The position numbers and the translations under genes were made by a program. From DASQFY01 sp036397815 (GTDB lineage: Bacteria; Chloroflexota; Limnocylindria; QHBO01): a stretch of 27,699 nt of DNA. This document shows, one piece after another, positions 1 to 6,399 of the stretch (the first letter of the stretch is position 1; every line of letters begins with the position of its first letter). The notes under the pieces are model-generated. The model saw only the letters and a list, made by a program, of their open reading frames with translations. It was not told the origin of the DNA and made no database searches. Where the stretch lies: assembly GCA_036397815.1 (NCBI GenBank), contig DASWIE010000045.1, positions 1 to 27,699 on the forward strand, read 5' to 3'.

Positions 1-167
1 TCCTGCACCTGGCAGAAGTAGGGGCCGTAGAAGAGCTCCTGGAAGCACATCACCTTGGCGCCCTGCTTGGCGGCCTCCCGCGCGTACTTCTCGTGCTTCT
101 CGATCATCGACTCCTTGTCACCGGTCCACTCCGCCTGGAGCAGGGCGGCACGGATGGTTCGCGGCAT
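1..167 (-). CDS. Beta-ureidopropionase-type carbon-nitrogen hydrolase (nitrilase superfamily), N-terminal fragment
   Basis: The first 55 codons lie here; the gene runs off the left edge. The protein begins MPRTIRAALLQAEWTGD and continues with a helix rich in Glu/Lys and then the strand-plus-motif FQELFYGPYF. In the nitrilase superfamily the Glu of this motif is the first residue of the Glu-Lys-Cys catalytic triad, and the FQELFYGPYF form is typical of N-carbamoyl-beta-alanine amidohydrolases (beta-ureidopropionase), which release a beta-amino acid, CO2 and ammonia in reductive pyrimidine catabolism. The start is fixed by a strong AGGAGG 11 nt upstream. The Lys and Cys of the triad are outside the window, so substrate assignment rests on the N-terminus and on the aminotransferase and ABC importer 5 kb to the right. 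Another amidase of the superfamily remains possible. Confidence 0.82.
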   Translation of the reverse strand, partial: MPRTIRAALLQAEWTGDKESMIEKHEKYAREAAKQGAKVMCFQELFYGPYFCQVQ

Positions 168-178
168 GGATGCGAGAG

Positions 179-184
179 CCTCCT
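179..184 (-). promoter_or_regulatory. Strong Shine-Dalgarno for the edge hydrolase
   Basis: AGGAGG on the minus strand lies 11 nt before the ATG at 167. It is one of the few textbook ribosome sites in a window where many genes appear leaderless, and it fixes the hydrolase start. A minus-strand TAGTAT (229-224) upstream is a possible -10 box. Confidence 0.7.
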
Positions 185-240
185 GGAACTCAAGTGCACG
201 GTCTGACGTTGGGGAAGGTGCCGATACTACACCTGCACCG

Positions 241-774
241 ATGCAGATCCGTCGCCTCGTCACGACCGCCGCAATCGTCGCCGGGCTCGCCATGCCGGCG
301 CCGGCGGTGGCCGATTGCCAACCCGCCGGGCCGCTGGCCCAGGAGATTGCTCGGGCGCCGATCGCATTCGTCGGGACTGTTGTCGACACCGGGGTCGATG
401 GTGCGCCGCCCGCGGCCTTTCTCGTCGAGGAGGTCTGGGTCGGCCAGCTGCCGGCCGAGTCGGTGCGCGTCCGCGGGCTGGCGGTGGATGAGACCTTCGG
501 CGAGGACGACCGACGGTGGCGGCGCGGTGCCCGATACCTTGTAGCCCCAATCGTCGATGGCAACGTCCTGCGCGACAGCATCTGCAGCGCGACGACCGAG
601 TGGCGCCCGGAGCTGGCAGCGCTCCGGCCGATCAGGGTGCCATCTGCCGCCAGAGGGATCGCGGTCCCGTTGCTGCCGATTCTCGCCGTCGCCGCCTTCG
701 TGGTCGTGCTCCTCACGGCGTTCGTAGGCTGTGACCGCGTAGCGCCCAGAGTGGAGGGCAAGGGACCGGAATGA
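241..774 (+). CDS. Secreted, C-terminally membrane-anchored protein of unknown function (possible NTR/TIMP-like fold)
   Basis: The 177-residue product has a signal peptide (Arg4-Arg5, hydrophobic 6-22, probable cleavage after AVA24), an extracytoplasmic domain of about 110 residues with two cysteines (26 and 115), and a single membrane segment at about 139-163 followed by a short charged tail. The pattern of an early Cys, a strand resembling AFVGTVVDT, then FLVEEVWVGQLP, RYLVAP and a late Cys resembles bacterial proteins with a netrin/TIMP-like OB fold; this is a pattern impression only. The start at 241 is preferred over upstream in-frame codons because the signal peptide begins there; no Shine-Dalgarno is visible, so it may be leaderless (TACACC at 228-233 is a weak -10). 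It overlaps the next gene by ATGA, suggesting co-translation with the oxidase. Confidence 0.72.
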   Translation: MQIRRLVTTAAIVAGLAMPAPAVADCQPAGPLAQEIARAPIAFVGTVVDTGVDGAPPAAFLVEEVWVGQLPAESVRVRGLAVDETFGEDDRRWRRGARYLVAPIVDGNVLRDSICSATTEWRPELAALRPIRVPSAARGIAVPLLPILAVAAFVVVLLTAFVGCDRVAPRVEGKGPE

Positions 775-1289
775 GCATGCCCGACGCGAAAGATGTCTAT
801 CGGACCCACCCAACCGCCGATGAGATCGCCGACGTGCTGCAACATCGCGAGATCGCCACCCTCGGCACGCTGAACGGGGATGGGTCCGTCCATCTGACCT
901 ACGTCATCTTTCTGCACGAGGACGGACGCCTCTACCTCGAGACCTCGTCGGTGACACGCAAGGCGCGGAATGCCCTGCGACGCGGTCATGCCTCGCTGCT
1001 TGTCCAGGGCCGCGCCTCGTCTGGGCGGACCCTGATGGTCTCCGCGGAAGGACAGGCGCGCGTGATCGACGGGGAGCAGGCGCACGAGATCAACCATCGA
1101 ATCCGGGCCAAGTACGTGAAGCCGGAGGAACTGGCCGGGATCGACCGCGCCTACGGCCGCTTCGACGACGTGGCGATCGAGATCACGCCCACCCGCTGGC
1201 GTTCCTGGACAAATGAGGTGCTTCGCGAGGAGACGCAGAAGGAGATCGCAGGCGATTACGGAGACGTGTGGCTGTCCGACGACGGGTAG
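771..1289 (+). CDS. Pyridoxamine 5'-phosphate oxidase-family flavin/F420 split-barrel protein
   Basis: 172 residues with the layout of the PNPOx-like split beta-barrel: an N-terminal helix (ADEIADVLQHREIA), the first strand pair IATLGTLNGDGSVHLTYVIF (about 27-46), a second pair (RLYLETSSVTRKARNALRRG) whose Arg/Lys cluster usually contacts the cofactor phosphate, and LLVQGRAS. Members bind FMN or F420 and act as small oxidoreductases or haem/tetrapyrrole binders; the cofactor cannot be assigned by eye. The family name reflects the fold, and true pyridoxine phosphate oxidase activity is not implied. The ATG overlaps the preceding stop (ATGA), so the two genes form one unit. It ends 12 bases before the convergent metallo-hydrolase gene. 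Confidence 0.85.
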   Translation: MSMPDAKDVYRTHPTADEIADVLQHREIATLGTLNGDGSVHLTYVIFLHEDGRLYLETSSVTRKARNALRRGHASLLVQGRASSGRTLMVSAEGQARVIDGEQAHEINHRIRAKYVKPEELAGIDRAYGRFDDVAIEITPTRWRSWTNEVLREETQKEIAGDYGDVWLSDDG

Positions 1290-1301
1290 CCGGCCGCGCC
1301 C

Positions 1302-2129
1302 TTAGAGCGCGATCTCCAACCCTTCGGTGCCGCCGACCACCTCCGGGCCGTCCCGGCGCTGCAGCTCCTCGACCAGCGCGTCCAGCTGCGCATCGCTGTG
1401 GCCCGGGTCGTGGTGGAAGGTGACCAGCCGGCGGACGCCTGCCTGGAGGGCGAAGGCCCAGGTGTGCTCCGTCGAGCTGTGCCCCCAGCCGACCCTGGCC
1501 GGGTACTCCGCCGCCGTGTATTGGGCATCGTGGATGAGGAGGTCGACCCCTTCCGCCAGGGCGTGGCCGGAGGTCCATTCGGGAGCGAGTGGGAAGGTCG
1601 GCGCGCCGAGTGCCGGCTCATGATCGGGCAGGTAGGCCAGCGTTCCCGACTCGTCGGAGATCCGGTAGCCGACGGTCGGGTCGGGGTGGATGATCGCCTG
1701 GCCCTCGACGGTGGCATCCTCGATCCGGAATGGCTCATGCGGGATGTCGTGGAGCAGCACGTGCGGGCCGAGGTCGCGCAGGCGGACCGGAAAGAGCGGA
1801 GGCGACAGGTAGCGCGACAGCCGCTGCCGAAGGTCGGCGGTCGTCGACGGCGGCCCCCAGATATGGAGCTCGATCTCCTGCCGGAAGGCAGGCTCGAAGA
1901 AGCCGATCCCCTGCAGGTGGTCGAGGTGCAGGTGGGTGAGCAGCAGATCGATCCGGCCGTGGTGGCCGCGCAGGCTTGCGCCGAGCTGTCGAATCCCGGT
2001 CCCGGCATCCAACACCAGCACCGCATTCCCGGTGCGCACCTCGACGCAGGCCGTGTTGCCGCCGTAGCGGACGGTCTCTGGTCCAGGGCTGGCGACCGAG
2101 CCACGGGTGCCCCACAGGCGGACCTGCAT
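1302..2129 (-). CDS. Metallo-beta-lactamase-fold hydrolase
   Basis: 275 residues. The N-terminus MQVRLWGTRGSV and GGNTACVEV, with DAGTG at 41-45, is characteristic of the RNase Z/PhnP-like branch of the MBL superfamily. The metal-binding motif THLHLDH is at 65-71 (His66, His68, Asp70, His71); later candidate ligands are in LAYLPDHEP, LIHDAQY and GWGHSS. Enzymes of this branch hydrolyse phosphodiesters (cyclic nucleotides, cyclic phosphonates, RNA ends); the substrate here is unknown. The gene starts 3 bases after the stop of the PAS gene, with GGAGG inside the end of that gene, so the two are co-translated. This suggests, as inference, that the PAS protein senses a signal relevant to this hydrolase. 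Confidence 0.88.
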   Translation of the reverse strand: MQVRLWGTRGSVASPGPETVRYGGNTACVEVRTGNAVLVLDAGTGIRQLGASLRGHHGRIDLLLTHLHLDHLQGIGFFEPAFRQEIELHIWGPPSTTADLRQRLSRYLSPPLFPVRLRDLGPHVLLHDIPHEPFRIEDATVEGQAIIHPDPTVGYRISDESGTLAYLPDHEPALGAPTFPLAPEWTSGHALAEGVDLLIHDAQYTAAEYPARVGWGHSSTEHTWAFALQAGVRRLVTFHHDPGHSDAQLDALVEELQRRDGPEVVGGTEGLEIAL

Positions 2130-2132
2130 CGG

Positions 2133-2531
2133 TCAGCCCTCCTCGATGGCGGATTCCCAGAAGAGTGCGACCGCACCCAGCAGCTGCGCGCCCTGGCCCT
2201 CGAGCGGGAAGGCGCTCACCTCCAGGGCTCGCGGCGAACCGTCAAGGCCGGTGATGGCGACACGAACATGCACCGGCCGGCGCGTGAGCAGTGCGCGAGC
2301 GAGCGGAATCTGGTCGACGTCGACCAGCTGGTCGCGCTCATCACGCACGGCAAAGACCGATGTCCAGTCCTCGAACGCCATCTCGCCGGCCTCGTCGAAT
2401 CGCCGTCCGAGGATCGGTTCCGCCGCCTCGTTGTAGAAGACCAGCCTGCCGTCCGCGTCGACGAGGAAGGTGGGAAGGGCCAGCCTGCCGGCCAGATGCC
2501 GGACCAGGATCAGCTCGATCGGCTGTGCCAC
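2133..2531 (-). CDS. Single PAS-domain protein
   Basis: From the GTG at 2531 the product is 132 residues and almost entirely one PAS domain: an N-cap helix (PIELILVRHLAG), the first strand PTFLVDADGRLVFYN, the AAEPILGRRFDE helix, and a C-terminal sheet ending in QLLGAVALFWE. No output domain (kinase, cyclase, HTH) is attached, so it probably binds a ligand and acts on a partner. An in-frame TTG at 2603 would add 24 residues that look non-conserved and Arg-rich; the GTG sits at the usual beginning of the domain with GGGAT just before it and a TAGCCT -10-like box on the minus strand (2554-2549). It is the first gene of a two-gene unit with the MBL hydrolase and is divergent from the NTPase-like gene. 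Confidence 0.8.
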   Translation of the reverse strand: MAQPIELILVRHLAGRLALPTFLVDADGRLVFYNEAAEPILGRRFDEAGEMAFEDWTSVFAVRDERDQLVDVDQIPLARALLTRRPVHVRVAITGLDGSPRALEVSAFPLEGQGAQLLGAVALFWESAIEEG

Positions 2532-2605
2532 CTGACCATCCCGATCTGAGGCTAGTCGCTCGGGCCGCCGCCGGGTAGCCCCCGCGGTGCAGAATCTGGG
2601 CAATC

Positions 2606-3217
2606 ATGCCCTGGACGCGCCCGGCCAAGATCGCCTTCATCGGCTCCCACTCGGTCCGCAAGTCGAACGCAGTGCACGCCTTCGCCAGCACCATCGGCCG
2701 AGCCGGGCGCAGCGTCGAGGTGGGGCGTGAGGTGGTCCGCTTTAACCCGCTTGGGATCAACGAGGGCGCCACGCCGGAGGCCCAGCTCTGGGTCCTGATG
2801 GCCCAGGTCCAACAAGAGCTGGAGCTCCGCAACCGGGCGGAGGTGCTGGTCACCGACCGGTCCGTGGTCGACAACTTCGCCTACTTCCTGCGGGTGACCG
2901 ATGGTGCCGACCCGTTCGGCGTCGAGCCGCTCATCCGCCGCTGGGCTCTGACCTACGACCTCTTCGTCCGGCTGCTCCCCGACGTGGCGCTGCTGGCCGA
3001 CGGTGTACGTAGCACCAACGATGCGTTCCGCGATGAGATCGAGGCGATCCTTGATCGGATCCTGCCCGACTACGTGCCAACCGATCGGCTCGTCAATGTG
3101 CGCGCCTCGGACGTGACCGCCGATTTCGACTGGTGGGCGATCGCCGAGCGCCTGGCCGCGCGCGTCGGCGAGACTCTGGTCGAGGGCCAGCTGTCCGCCG
3201 AGCTTGCCGAGGCCTGA
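2606..3217 (+). CDS. P-loop NTPase-like protein (NadR/nucleoside-kinase-like) with degenerate Walker A
   Basis: 203 residues. The first strand and loop, KIAFIGSHSVRKSNAVHAFA (8-27), sit exactly where a Walker A should be, but the usual G-K-S/T reads R-K-S-N: the Gly before the Lys is Arg18, and the residue after Ser is Asn. The region VLVTDRSVVDNFAYFL (80-95) resembles the Asp-Arg motif of nucleoside/nucleotide kinases and NadR-type kinases. The C-terminal half has a predicted lid (RSTNDAFRDEIEAILDRIL). Members of this AAA/kinase-like family phosphorylate small molecules; whether this protein still binds ATP is open. The ATG at 2606 has no clear ribosome site; GAATCT (2592-2597) 8 nt before it could be a -10 for leaderless transcription. 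Confidence 0.7.
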   Translation: MPWTRPAKIAFIGSHSVRKSNAVHAFASTIGRAGRSVEVGREVVRFNPLGINEGATPEAQLWVLMAQVQQELELRNRAEVLVTDRSVVDNFAYFLRVTDGADPFGVEPLIRRWALTYDLFVRLLPDVALLADGVRSTNDAFRDEIEAILDRILPDYVPTDRLVNVRASDVTADFDWWAIAERLAARVGETLVEGQLSAELAEA

Positions 3218-3347
3218 TCGAATGTCCGCGTAAGTGGCTTTCGCGCAGCACCCCGGGTACTACAACCGACGCGATCCGGCCGCATCCGCGCATCCTCAGT
3301 ACCCAGCGTTCATCTCCAGACCCATATGACCCGAATTGCGTCCCCTT

Positions 3348-3366
3348 GCAGCACCGTCAGTGCTGC
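3348..3366. promoter_or_regulatory. Perfect 7-bp hairpin/operator upstream of the decarboxylase promoter
   Basis: GCAGCAC-CGTCA-GTGCTGC is a perfect 7-bp inverted repeat with a 5-nt centre in the 214-base gap 3218-3431. It lies about 20 bp upstream of the -35 box at 3386, a usual place for an activator or repressor site. It could also terminate the upstream NTPase-like gene, but no T-tract follows. Confidence 0.45.
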
Positions 3367-3385
3367 CCGAAAAGCGGCGCCACGC

Positions 3386-3413
3386 TTGTCTGCGCCCAGC
3401 CGCCGGATACACT
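3386..3413 (+). promoter_or_regulatory. Sigma-70-type promoter of the PLP decarboxylase gene
   Basis: A TTGTCT -35 (3386-3391) and TACACT -10 (3408-3413) are separated by 16 bp. The predicted start of transcription, about 3420-3422, falls on the ATG of a five-codon mini-ORF (3422-3439) that overlaps the decarboxylase GTG. Confidence 0.6.
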
Positions 3414-3421
3414 CGCCTCCG

Positions 3422-3439
3422 ATGAGCACCAGTGACTGA
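3422..3439 (+). other. Leaderless five-codon mini-ORF (MSTSD) overlapping the decarboxylase start
   Basis: ATG AGC ACC AGT GAC TGA begins 8 nt after the -10 box TACACT. Its stop (3437-3439) lies just inside the main gene, whose GTG is at 3432 in another frame. A ribosome finishing the mini-ORF could re-initiate at the GTG. It may be a regulatory leader, or the remains of an original ATG start knocked out of frame by a small indel or sequencing error. Confidence 0.4.
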
Positions 3440-4835
3440 CGCCGCCGCGCTGCTGCGCCGCACCGCCGAGCTGGCGGTCGCCTACCTCGATAAGCTGCCC
3501 GACCGGCCGGTCGGAGGCGAGCGAGACGTGGCGAAGCTGCGCCGCGAGCTGGTGACCCCGCTTCCCGAGAGCGGCGAGGACCCCGTCGCCGTGATCGAGC
3601 AGCTGGCGGAGGTCGGCGGCCGCGCCGCGGTGGCCATGGCGGGTCCGCGCTACTTCGGCTTCGTGATCGGCGGCTCGCTGCCGGCCGCGGTGGCCGCCGA
3701 CTGGCTGACATCGACCTGGGACCAGAACGCCGGCCTCTTCGTGGCTGGGCCGGCGGCATCGGTCGTGGAGGAGGCGGTGGGCGCATGGTTGATCGATCTC
3801 TTCGGGCTGCCAGCCGACGCCGGCTACGGACTGGTGACCGGCTGCCAGATGGCGCACTTCACCTGCCTCGCCGCCGCCCGCCAGGCGACCCTGGAGCGCG
3901 CCGGTTGGGACGTCACCGCCCGCGGACTGTTCGGAGCGCCGGAGATCGAGGTGGTGGTCAGCGCCGAGACCCACAGCACCGTGCACACCGCGCTCCAGTA
4001 CCTCGGCCTCGGCCGGGACCGCGTGCACGTGGTCGAGGCCGATGAGCAGGGGCGCATGCGAGCCGATCGCCTGGCCGCGGTCCTGGACGAGATCCCGGGC
4101 GGCGCGCCCCTGATCGTCTGCCTGCAGGCCGGGAACGTGAACACGGGATCCTTCGACCCGATTGCAGATGGGATCGAGCTTGCGCGCCGCCGAAACGGCG
4201 CGTGGTTGCACGTTGACGGCGCCTTCGGGATGTGGGCCGCAGCAAGCCCCGAGCTGCAGCCGCTGGTCGAGGGCATCGGTCTGGCCGACTCCTGGGCCAC
4301 CGATGCCCACAAGTGGCTCAACGTGCCGTATGACTCAGGGCTCGCCTTCGTCGCCGACGCGGAGGTTCACCAGCGGGCCATGGCGCCGCCGCACGCCGCC
4401 TACCTCGAGTACGGCTCGGAGCGCGACGAGGTCTCATGGGTGCCGGAGTTCTCGCGCCGGGCCCGAGGGTTCACCGTGTACGCGGCGCTGCGCACGCTCG
4501 GGCGCGACGGGGTGCGGCAGCTGGTGGAGCGCTGCTGCCGCCTGGCGCGGCGGATGGCCGAGCAGCTGGACGCTGCCGACGGCGTGGAGGTCCTCAACGA
4601 CGTGGTGCTGAACCAGGCGCTGGTGCGCTTCACTCCGCCGGACGGCGGCGACGCGGACGACTTCACCCGGGAGGTGATCCGGCGCGTCCAGGCAGATGGC
4701 ACGCTCTGGCTGTCGGGCACGACCTGGCACCGGATGGCGGCCATGCGAATCAGCGTCAGCAACTGGTCGACCACCGAGGCGGACGCGGACGCATCGGTCC
4801 AGGCCATCCTCCGTCTTGCACAGGCCCGACCGTGA
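3432..4835 (+). CDS. Group II pyridoxal-phosphate-dependent decarboxylase
   Basis: 467 residues. Diagnostic sites of the DDC/GAD family are visible: SAETHSTVHTAL with His181 (stacks on the cofactor ring), LHVDGAFG with Asp262 (pairs with the pyridine nitrogen), and TDAHKWLN with Lys294 (Schiff base). The N-terminal part GPRYFGFVIGGSLPAAVAADWL is typical of a broad bacterial subfamily often labelled aspartate aminotransferase-family protein. The reaction is probably decarboxylation of an amino acid; the substrate (aromatic amino acid, aspartate or other) cannot be read. The start is GTG, since the nearby ATG at 3422 is in another frame. It is followed by a 198-base gap and then the aminotransferase, which has its own promoter. 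Confidence 0.85.
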   Translation: MTDAAALLRRTAELAVAYLDKLPDRPVGGERDVAKLRRELVTPLPESGEDPVAVIEQLAEVGGRAAVAMAGPRYFGFVIGGSLPAAVAADWLTSTWDQNAGLFVAGPAASVVEEAVGAWLIDLFGLPADAGYGLVTGCQMAHFTCLAAARQATLERAGWDVTARGLFGAPEIEVVVSAETHSTVHTALQYLGLGRDRVHVVEADEQGRMRADRLAAVLDEIPGGAPLIVCLQAGNVNTGSFDPIADGIELARRRNGAWLHVDGAFGMWAAASPELQPLVEGIGLADSWATDAHKWLNVPYDSGLAFVADAEVHQRAMAPPHAAYLEYGSERDEVSWVPEFSRRARGFTVYAALRTLGRDGVRQLVERCCRLARRMAEQLDAADGVEVLNDVVLNQALVRFTPPDGGDADDFTREVIRRVQADGTLWLSGTTWHRMAAMRISVSNWSTTEADADASVQAILRLAQARP

Positions 4836-4947
4836 GATTTCGCAGATGCTCGGCTGTGGAGCGTTTGAGAGCTTTCGGGCGGCCAGGCGGCAGGCAATCG
4901 GGGCGGGGCATGCTCGCATCGTCCGTCGTTAGAGGCGCGTTCGGACT

Positions 4948-4970
4948 CAGGGCTCCGCTAAGGCTCCCTG
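4948..4970 (+). terminator. Weak imperfect stem-loop after the decarboxylase gene
   Basis: CAGGG-ct-CC-gctaa-GG-ct-CCCTG forms a 7-bp stem with one internal mismatch pair and a 5-nt loop. It lies in the 198-base gap 4836-5033, where no gene is seen. No T-run follows, so termination is only possible, not shown. Confidence 0.3.
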
Positions 4971-5021
4971 GGTGAGCGTTGGAGAGAACCGTCCGCGCTT
5001 CGGCCTGGTTGCGGCCTGTGG

Positions 5022-5027
5022 TCTAAT
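5022..5027 (+). promoter_or_regulatory. -10 box for leaderless transcription of the aminotransferase
   Basis: TCTAAT (one base from TATAAT) ends 6 nt before the ATG at 5034, and no Shine-Dalgarno is present. A weak TTCGGC at 4999-5004 gives 17-bp spacing. The same geometry recurs at several other genes of the window. Confidence 0.45.
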
Positions 5028-5033
5028 CGGCCG

Positions 5034-6365
5034 ATGACCGTCACCTCCACCGATCGGCTCACCGCCGACGAGATCCTGCGCCTCAACCGCGAGTACACCT
5101 TCTTCTCCTGGTCGGCCCAGGCCAAGATCAACCCGATCGTCATCGACCGGGCCGAGGGGATCTACTTCTGGGATCCCGATGGCAAGCGCTACATCGACTT
5201 CAACAGCCAGCTGATGAGCGTCAACATCGGCCACGGCGACCGGCGCGTGGCCGACGCGATCGCCGAGCAGGCGCACAGGCTCGCCTTCGCCGCGCCGCAG
5301 TTCGCGACCGAGCCTCGCGGACGGCTGGGCCAGCTGCTGGCCGAGCTGACGCCAGGCGACCTGAACACGTTCTTCTTCACGCTCGGCGGCGCTGAGGCCA
5401 ACGAGAACGCGCTGCGCCTGGCCCGCATCGTCACCGGCCGCCAGAAGGTGATCGCCCGCTATCGGTCGTATCACGGCGCCACGGCGGGGGCGATCAGCGC
5501 CACCGGCGACCCGCGACGCTGGGCCAGCGAGCCGGCGGTGCCGGGCTTCGTCCGGGTCCTTGACCCGCAGCGCTACGGCAACCCGGAGCCCGACCCGGTC
5601 GACGAGCACCTCGCCTACCTCGAGGAGGTGATCCAGTACGAGGGGCCGCACACCATCGCGGCCTTCATCCTGGAGACGGTGGTCGGCACCAACGGGATCC
5701 TGATCCCGCCCGACGGCTACCTGCAGGGCGTGCGCGAGCTGTGCACCAGGCACGGCATCCTGCTCATCGCCGACGAGGTGATGGCCGGCTTCGGTCGCAC
5801 CGGGCGCTGGTTCGCGGTCGACCACTGGGGCGTGGTGCCGGACCTGCTGACCATGGCCAAGGGCCTGACCAGCAGCTACCTCCCACTCGGGGCGGTGGCG
5901 ATGACGGATGAGATCGCAGCGCACTTCGCGGAGAAGGTCTACTACGGCGGCCTCACCTATTCCGCCCATCCGGTCAGCTGCGCGGCCGCCATCGCGGCGG
6001 TCGGCGTGCTGCGTGACGACGACCTTGTCGGCAACGCCGCGCGCCTCGGTCCGGTCATGGCCTCGCTGCTCGCCGACCTCAAGGCGCGGCATCCGAGCGT
6101 GGGCGCCGTGCGCAGCATCGGGCTGTTCGGCATCGTGGAGCTGATCCGGGATCGCACGACCAGGGAGCCGATGGCGCCGTTCAACGGATCGTCTCCCGAG
6201 ATGGCCGCGCTCGACGCGCGGCTCAAGGCCGATGGGCTGTACACCATGCAGCACTGGGACGGCTTCTTCACCAACCCGCCGCTGTGCATCACCGAGGAGC
6301 AGCTGCGCGAGGCCTTCGCGATCATCGATCGCGCCCTCGAGGTGACCGATGCGGCCGTCGCCTGA
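5034..6365 (+). CDS. Class III pyridoxal-phosphate aminotransferase (omega-amino acid/beta-alanine type candidate)
   Basis: 443 residues, normal for the family. Visible landmarks: the N-terminal YFWDPDGKRYIDF, the phosphate-binding GGAEANENA (118-126), YHG at 146-148, the cofactor Asp247 in LLIADEVMAGFGRTG, and the Schiff-base Lys276 in TMAKGLTSSYLPLGA. Class III enzymes move an amino group from an omega-amino acid to pyruvate or 2-oxoglutarate. Because the adjacent importer and the hydrolase at the left edge suggest pyrimidine catabolism, beta-alanine (or beta-aminoisobutyrate) to pyruvate transamination is the favoured role, by inference; taurine, GABA or diaminopimelate-like substrates are not excluded. 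The first ABC permease gene starts 34 bases later with GAGGAG, so these genes probably form one operon. Confidence 0.9.
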   Translation: MTVTSTDRLTADEILRLNREYTFFSWSAQAKINPIVIDRAEGIYFWDPDGKRYIDFNSQLMSVNIGHGDRRVADAIAEQAHRLAFAAPQFATEPRGRLGQLLAELTPGDLNTFFFTLGGAEANENALRLARIVTGRQKVIARYRSYHGATAGAISATGDPRRWASEPAVPGFVRVLDPQRYGNPEPDPVDEHLAYLEEVIQYEGPHTIAAFILETVVGTNGILIPPDGYLQGVRELCTRHGILLIADEVMAGFGRTGRWFAVDHWGVVPDLLTMAKGLTSSYLPLGAVAMTDEIAAHFAEKVYYGGLTYSAHPVSCAAAIAAVGVLRDDDLVGNAARLGPVMASLLADLKARHPSVGAVRSIGLFGIVELIRDRTTREPMAPFNGSSPEMAALDARLKADGLYTMQHWDGFFTNPPLCITEEQLREAFAIIDRALEVTDAAVA

Positions 6366-6399
6366 CGCGCGCGGCTAGCCGGCGAGGAGCCAGGGCTCG

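Noticed and set aside
1398..2549. Long open frame on the plus strand opposite the PAS and MBL genes
   Set aside because: High GC keeps the opposite frame open; the translation has no recognisable domain and lies over two well-supported genes.
4947..6254. Long minus-strand open frame opposite the aminotransferase
   Set aside because: The plus-strand frame has all class III aminotransferase motifs; the antisense product is low-complexity and unrecognisable.
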